A program made the translations under genes and the position numbers. From Bacillota bacterium (GTDB lineage Bacteria; Bacillota; Limnochordia; Darwinibacteriales; DTU012): a DNA stretch of 16,536 nucleotides. The notes below the pieces were generated by a model, which was not told the DNA's origin, searched no databases, and was given only the letters and a program-made list of their open reading frames with translations. How positions within the stretch are numbered: position 1 is the stretch's first letter; every line of letters begins with the position of its first letter. Of the stretch, positions 13,857-16,536 are shown one piece after another. The stretch lies in NCBI GenBank assembly GCA_012521805.1, contig JAAYLQ010000027.1:1-16536 (forward strand), in the 5' to 3' direction.

Positions 13857-14654
13857 ATGGCAATGATGAGAAATATAACGATTGGACAATATATACCTGG
13901 CGAATCGGTCATCCACCGACTTGACCCAAGGACTAAAATTATAGCAACGTTCTTATACATTGTTCTGTTATTTTTGGTAAATACTTTCAGCGGTTATGCC
14001 TGCAGTGCACTGCTGATCTTACTTGCTGTCGCTTTATCCAGGCTGCCCATTAAGTATATCCTCCGGGGAATCAGACCCCTCGCTTTTATTATAATTCTAA
14101 CTTTATCGCTGCATTTTTTTATGACAGAAGGACATGTAATTTTCCAAGTGGGCTTCTTAAAGGTAACCCAGGAAGGCGTGGTTCGCGGCTTAATGATGGT
14201 CTCCCGTCTAGTGCTGTTGGTGGTTGGTACTTCGATTTTAACTCTGACTACATCCCCAATTTTGCTGACAGACGGGATTGAAAGCCTCTTAAAACCGTTA
14301 AAGGGCTTAGGCGTTCCCGCCCATGAATTAGCAATGATGATGACAATTGCCCTGCGTTTTATTCCAACACTGATCGAAGAAACTGAAAAGATTATGAAGG
14401 CACAGATGGCCCGGGGGGCAGATTTTGAATCGGGCAATATCTTTCAGCGGGCAAAGAGCCTAATTCCGATTTTGATCCCCCTGTTCATCAACGCCTTTCG
14501 CCGGGCAGACGATTTGGCAGTAGCTATGGAAGCTAGGGGTTACCGCGGCGGAGAAGGGCGAACCAGATTTCGGGTGCTGAGATTCACCTATAAAGACGTT
14601 GTTGCGCTGATATTTGTTGCAGTATTTGTTGTGGTAGTTAGTATTTATTTTTAG
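13857..14654 (+). CDS. ecfT: ECF transporter transmembrane coupling subunit EcfT
   Basis: EcfT links the ATPase pair to interchangeable substrate-binding S components in the membrane. The 265-residue product has hydrophobic segments at about 27-60, 70-89, 110-132 and 246-264. The coupling region between them carries the two A-R-G motifs, ARG 185-187 (MARGADFESG) and ARG 226-228 (MEARGYRGG), which seat in the grooves of EcfA1 and EcfA2. No S component gene lies nearby, which fits a group II (shared) module serving unlinked S components. ATG 13857 is taken as start; ATG codons at 13863 and 13866 are alternatives. Confidence 0.95.
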   Translation: MAMMRNITIGQYIPGESVIHRLDPRTKIIATFLYIVLLFLVNTFSGYACSALLILLAVALSRLPIKYILRGIRPLAFIIILTLSLHFFMTEGHVIFQVGFLKVTQEGVVRGLMMVSRLVLLVVGTSILTLTTSPILLTDGIESLLKPLKGLGVPAHELAMMMTIALRFIPTLIEETEKIMKAQMARGADFESGNIFQRAKSLIPILIPLFINAFRRADDLAVAMEARGYRGGEGRTRFRVLRFTYKDVVALIFVAVFVVVVSIYF

Positions 14655-14666
14655 GATGAAAGCAGT

Positions 14667-15422
14667 ATGGCTAACTATAAACTAATCCTAGAATATGATG
14701 GTACGAATTATAATGGGTTTCAGATCCAAACTAATGGTGTTACCATTCAAGGATTATTAGAAGCCAGCTTAAGCAAAATTGCCAAGACGGAAGTGAAGCT
14801 TACTGCCGCTGGGCGCACTGATGCTGGTGTGCATGCTTTGAATCAGGTGGTTAACTTCCACGCTCAACTATCTATCCCCGTGGAGAGGCTGCCGCTTGCC
14901 CTCAACAGCCTGCTGCCGAAGGATATTCGGGTTAAAGATGCTCAAATTGTTGATGACAGCTTCCACGCCCGCTATGATGCGGTGGAGAAAACCTACCTTT
15001 ACCGGATCCGGCAGGGGGCGGTTGAATCGGCGTTTGAGCGCAATTACTGCTGGTGGATCAAGCAGGACTTAGATTGGGACTTGATGGCAGTAGCTGGTCA
15101 GACGCTGGTTGGCACCCAGGATTTCGCGGGTTTTGCTGCCAGCGGCAGCAGTGTTAAAACCACGGTGCGGACCATCAAGAATTTTACCCTGACCCGAGTC
15201 ATTCAGGGTGGAGATCTGCGCTTTACTGCTGACGGATTTCTGTATAACATGGTCCGCAATATGGTGGGAACTCTGGTAGAAATTGGTTTGGGAAAGCGCC
15301 CTGCAGCGGATATCCAGCGGATAATTGCTGCAGGGGATCGCAGGCAAGCTGGCATAACAGCGCCGGCTCGCGGACTATTTTTAGAACAGGTTGTCTACCA
15401 CAATTACTTGACAGGTTGTTAA
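14667..15422 (+). CDS. truA: tRNA pseudouridine(38-40) synthase TruA
   Basis: TruA isomerizes uridines 38, 39 and 40 in the anticodon stem-loop of many tRNAs. The 251-residue product begins MANYKLILEYDGTNYNGFQ, with the catalytic Asp52 in AAGRTDAGVHA (48-57, equivalent to Asp60 of E. coli). It also has the FHARYDAVEKTYLYRI and FLYNMVRNMVGTLVEIG segments and ends in ITAPARGLFLEQVVY. Length is normal. The gene is 12 nt after ecfT, with only a weak SD (AGGATGAAAG), suggesting translation coupled to ecfT. Its last codons contain the -35 element of the rplM promoter. Confidence 0.97.
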   Translation: MANYKLILEYDGTNYNGFQIQTNGVTIQGLLEASLSKIAKTEVKLTAAGRTDAGVHALNQVVNFHAQLSIPVERLPLALNSLLPKDIRVKDAQIVDDSFHARYDAVEKTYLYRIRQGAVESAFERNYCWWIKQDLDWDLMAVAGQTLVGTQDFAGFAASGSSVKTTVRTIKNFTLTRVIQGGDLRFTADGFLYNMVRNMVGTLVEIGLGKRPAADIQRIIAAGDRRQAGITAPARGLFLEQVVYHNYLTGC

Positions 15423-15436
15423 TTATTCAGTAAAAT
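15408..15436 (+). promoter_or_regulatory. Sigma-A (housekeeping) promoter for rplM-rpsI
   Basis: TTGACA (15408-15413) is separated by exactly 17 nt from TAAAAT (15431-15436), a perfect -35 and a five-of-six -10. Transcription would start near 15442-15444. The -35 lies in the last codons of truA, and the -10 lies 9 nt past its stop codon. This gives rplM-rpsI its own supply of message apart from readthrough from the upstream genes, and it leaves an RNA leader of about 110 nt before the rplM start. Confidence 0.85.
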
Positions 15437-15458
15437 GATATGTGGTGATTTTTAGGTA

Positions 15459-15548
15459 ACCTCCTTAATTGGATTGTTGTCCAGCCCCGTACAACTACGC
15501 CAATTAGGTGGAGTATACAGTCTATGCACAAGCTTGCAAGGGGGGAAT
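15459..15548 (+). promoter_or_regulatory. L13-type ribosomal protein leader RNA (autoregulatory candidate)
   Basis: Helix P1 pairs 15463-15472 (CCTTAATTGG) with 15500-15508 (CCAATTAGG), leaving one bulged T. It extends by 15460-15461 with 15510-15511. Internal loop ATT/TACG leads to P2, GTTGT (15476-15480) with ACAAC (15491-15495), around a 10-nt C-rich loop. Such two-stem leaders upstream of rplM form a known Bacillota class (L13 leader) thought to bind L13. Assignment to that class is from position and general shape, not from an alignment. CCTCCTT (15460-15466) can alternatively pair with the rplM SD AAGGGGG (15538-15544). Confidence 0.65.
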
Positions 15549-15551
15549 ATC

Positions 15552-15983
15552 GTGAAAACATATATGGCAACCAAGGAAACTGTTGAGAGAAAATGGTATG
15601 TTATCGATGCTACAGATAAGACATTGGGCCGCTTGGCTTCCCAAATCGCAGTAATTTTACGCGGCAAACATAAACCAACTTACACTCCACATGTGGACAC
15701 AGGCGATCACGTGATCGTTATTAATGCTGAGAAAATTAAACTAACTGGTAACAAACTTCACGACAAGAAATACTACCGCCACAGTGGATATCCTGGTGGA
15801 CTCAAAGTGAGAACTGCTGCAGATTTACTGAACAGCAGCCGTCCAGAAAGAGTACTGAAACTTGCCGTAAGAGGTATGCTGCCTCATAATCGGTTAGGTA
15901 GGAAAATGTTCAAGAAATTGAAAGTTTATGCTGGTAATGAGCATCCGCACAGTGCTCAGCAGCCTGAACAACTAGACATTTAA
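15552..15983 (+). CDS. rplM: 50S ribosomal protein L13
   Basis: L13 is an early assembly protein of the large subunit that binds 23S rRNA. The 143-residue product MKTYMATKETVERKWYVIDA contains KTLGRLASQIAVILRGKHKPTY (about 24-45), the signature HVDTGDHVIVINAEKIKLTG and GMLPHNRLGRKMFKKLKVY. It ends in a short QQPEQLDI tail. GTG 15552 has the strong SD AAGGGGGGAA (15538-15547). The in-frame ATG 15564 (MATKET) is too far from it. The frame is open further upstream through the leader, but this is not coding. It has its own promoter and leader and is 15 nt from rpsI. Confidence 0.96.
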   Translation: MKTYMATKETVERKWYVIDATDKTLGRLASQIAVILRGKHKPTYTPHVDTGDHVIVINAEKIKLTGNKLHDKKYYRHSGYPGGLKVRTAADLLNSSRPERVLKLAVRGMLPHNRLGRKMFKKLKVYAGNEHPHSAQQPEQLDI

Positions 15984-15998
15984 GAGAGGGGGCTAACG

Positions 15999-16403
15999 AT
16001 GAGTGCAGTAGCTAATACGGAAACATATTACGGTACCGGTAGAAGAAAAACTTCCGTTGCTCGTGTCCGCCTTTTACCCGGCAGTGGTAAGGTAATTATC
16101 AACGGGCGTGATATAGAAGATTATTTCGGCAGAGCTGTACTGCGGACAATCTTAATGCAGCCGATGGTATTAACTAACACTGAAGGAAAATATGATGTAA
16201 TCGCTAATGTTCGCGGCGGCGGCTCAACAGGTCAAGCAGGCGCGATCCGCCATGGGATTGCTAGAGCGTTGCTGCAGGCTGATCCTGAATTAAGGGCACC
16301 GCTGAAGAAAGCTGGATATCTCACTCGTGATCCGCGCATGAAGGAAAGAAAGAAATACGGCTTGAAAAAAGCACGGAAAGCGCCTCAATTCTCCAAGCGT
16401 TAA
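15999..16403 (+). CDS. rpsI: 30S ribosomal protein S9
   Basis: S9 lies in the 30S head, and its C-terminal Lys-Arg tail reaches the P-site tRNA anticodon loop. The 134-residue product has GTGRRKTSVARVRLLPGSG (11-29) and the signature RGGGSTGQAGAIRHGIARALL, and ends KARKAPQFSKR, with the terminal Ser-Lys-Arg intact. ATG 15999 follows SD GAGAGGGGG (15984-15992). It is paired with rplM, as in nearly all bacteria, and followed by a strong terminator. Confidence 0.98.
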   Translation: MSAVANTETYYGTGRRKTSVARVRLLPGSGKVIINGRDIEDYFGRAVLRTILMQPMVLTNTEGKYDVIANVRGGGSTGQAGAIRHGIARALLQADPELRAPLKKAGYLTRDPRMKERKKYGLKKARKAPQFSKR

Positions 16404-16465
16404 ACTCAGTGTTTCATTACACACGAGTTTGTTTACAATTACAAAGTTTGCTTATCGCAAGCGCC

Positions 16466-16501
16466 AACCGTCAGGGGGAGAATTCCCTTTGGCGGTTTTT
16501 T
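16466..16501 (+). terminator. Strong intrinsic terminator of rplM-rpsI
   Basis: The arm 16466-16479 (AACCGTCAGGGGGA) pairs along its whole length with 16484-16497 (TCCCTTTGGCGGTT): 14 pairs including three G-U, closed by the loop GAAT. A run of six T (16496-16501) and then GTTGTG follows. An alternative base helix CGCCAA/TTGGCG (16462-16467 with 16489-16494) is possible. It lies 62 nt after the rpsI stop and marks the end of the ribosomal cluster. I recognise no gene in the last 35 bases. Confidence 0.9.
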
Positions 16502-16536
16502 GTTGTGTAAAAAAGCATATAAGAATGTATAAATTA

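Noticed and set aside
13994..14437. 147-codon minus-strand open frame within ecfT
   Set aside because: It lies wholly antisense to a well-supported gene, lacks a recognisable domain or SD, and looks like a codon-bias shadow. The same holds for the minus-strand frames at 659-1072, 1488-1823 and 9613-9939.
16502..16536. Promoter-like TTGTGT ... TATAAA at the end of the window
   Set aside because: AT-rich sequence with a 19-nt spacer and a weak -35; the downstream gene is outside the window, so it cannot be supported.
1..16536. A novel system, mobile element or CRISPR array in the window
   Set aside because: Every open frame of significance belongs to the conserved ribosomal, secretion, ECF and truA gene order. 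I found no direct-repeat arrays, transposase-like genes, integration sites or unexplained stretch longer than about 135 nt.

Overview
This window is the downstream two thirds of a bacterial S10-spc-alpha ribosomal protein supercluster. It continues through the energy-coupling factor (ECF) transporter genes and truA into the rplM-rpsI operon. All 32 genes are on the + strand and tightly packed, mostly with gaps under 40 nt or short overlaps. The gene order, the strong purine-rich Shine-Dalgarno (SD) sites, the many GTG/TTG starts, zinc-type S14 (61 aa), a zinc-ribbon adenylate kinase and the block rplQ-ecfA1-ecfA2-ecfT-truA-rplM-rpsI all point to a low-to-moderate GC Gram-positive (Bacillota). 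rpsD sits between rpsK and rpoA and S4 has four cysteines. That fits a clostridial-type lineage better than Bacillus subtilis, where rpsD is elsewhere. The species cannot be named from sequence reading alone.

Layout. 1-1485: end of the S10 operon (rplV 3' end, rpsC, rplP, rpmC). 1515-7117: spc-type genes (rpsQ, rplN, rplX, rplE, rpsN, rpsH, rplF, rplR, rpsE, rpmD, rplO, secY). 7134-9213: adk, map, a small KOW-domain gene, infA and rpmJ. 9235-12071: alpha-operon genes (rpsM, rpsK, rpsD, rpoA, rplQ), closed by a perfect 10-bp inverted repeat. 12174-15422: ecfA1, ecfA2, ecfT and truA. 15408-16501: a consensus sigma-A promoter over the truA stop codon, a structured leader, rplM, rpsI and a strong intrinsic terminator.

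Functionally this is translation and export housekeeping. It supplies subunit proteins, initiation factor 1, the RNA polymerase alpha subunit, the SecY channel, N-terminal methionine removal, adenylate energy balance and tRNA pseudouridylation. The ECF module is the shared energizing part of vitamin/metal importers. No S component is present, so it would serve S components encoded elsewhere.

I see no mobile element, CRISPR array, defence system or broken gene, and the coding content is conventional. The parts worth a second look are non-coding: a folded 111-nt interval in front of rpoA whose SD can pair with an upstream element, and the rplM leader, which carries a copy of the 16S rRNA anti-SD sequence able to pair with the rplM SD.
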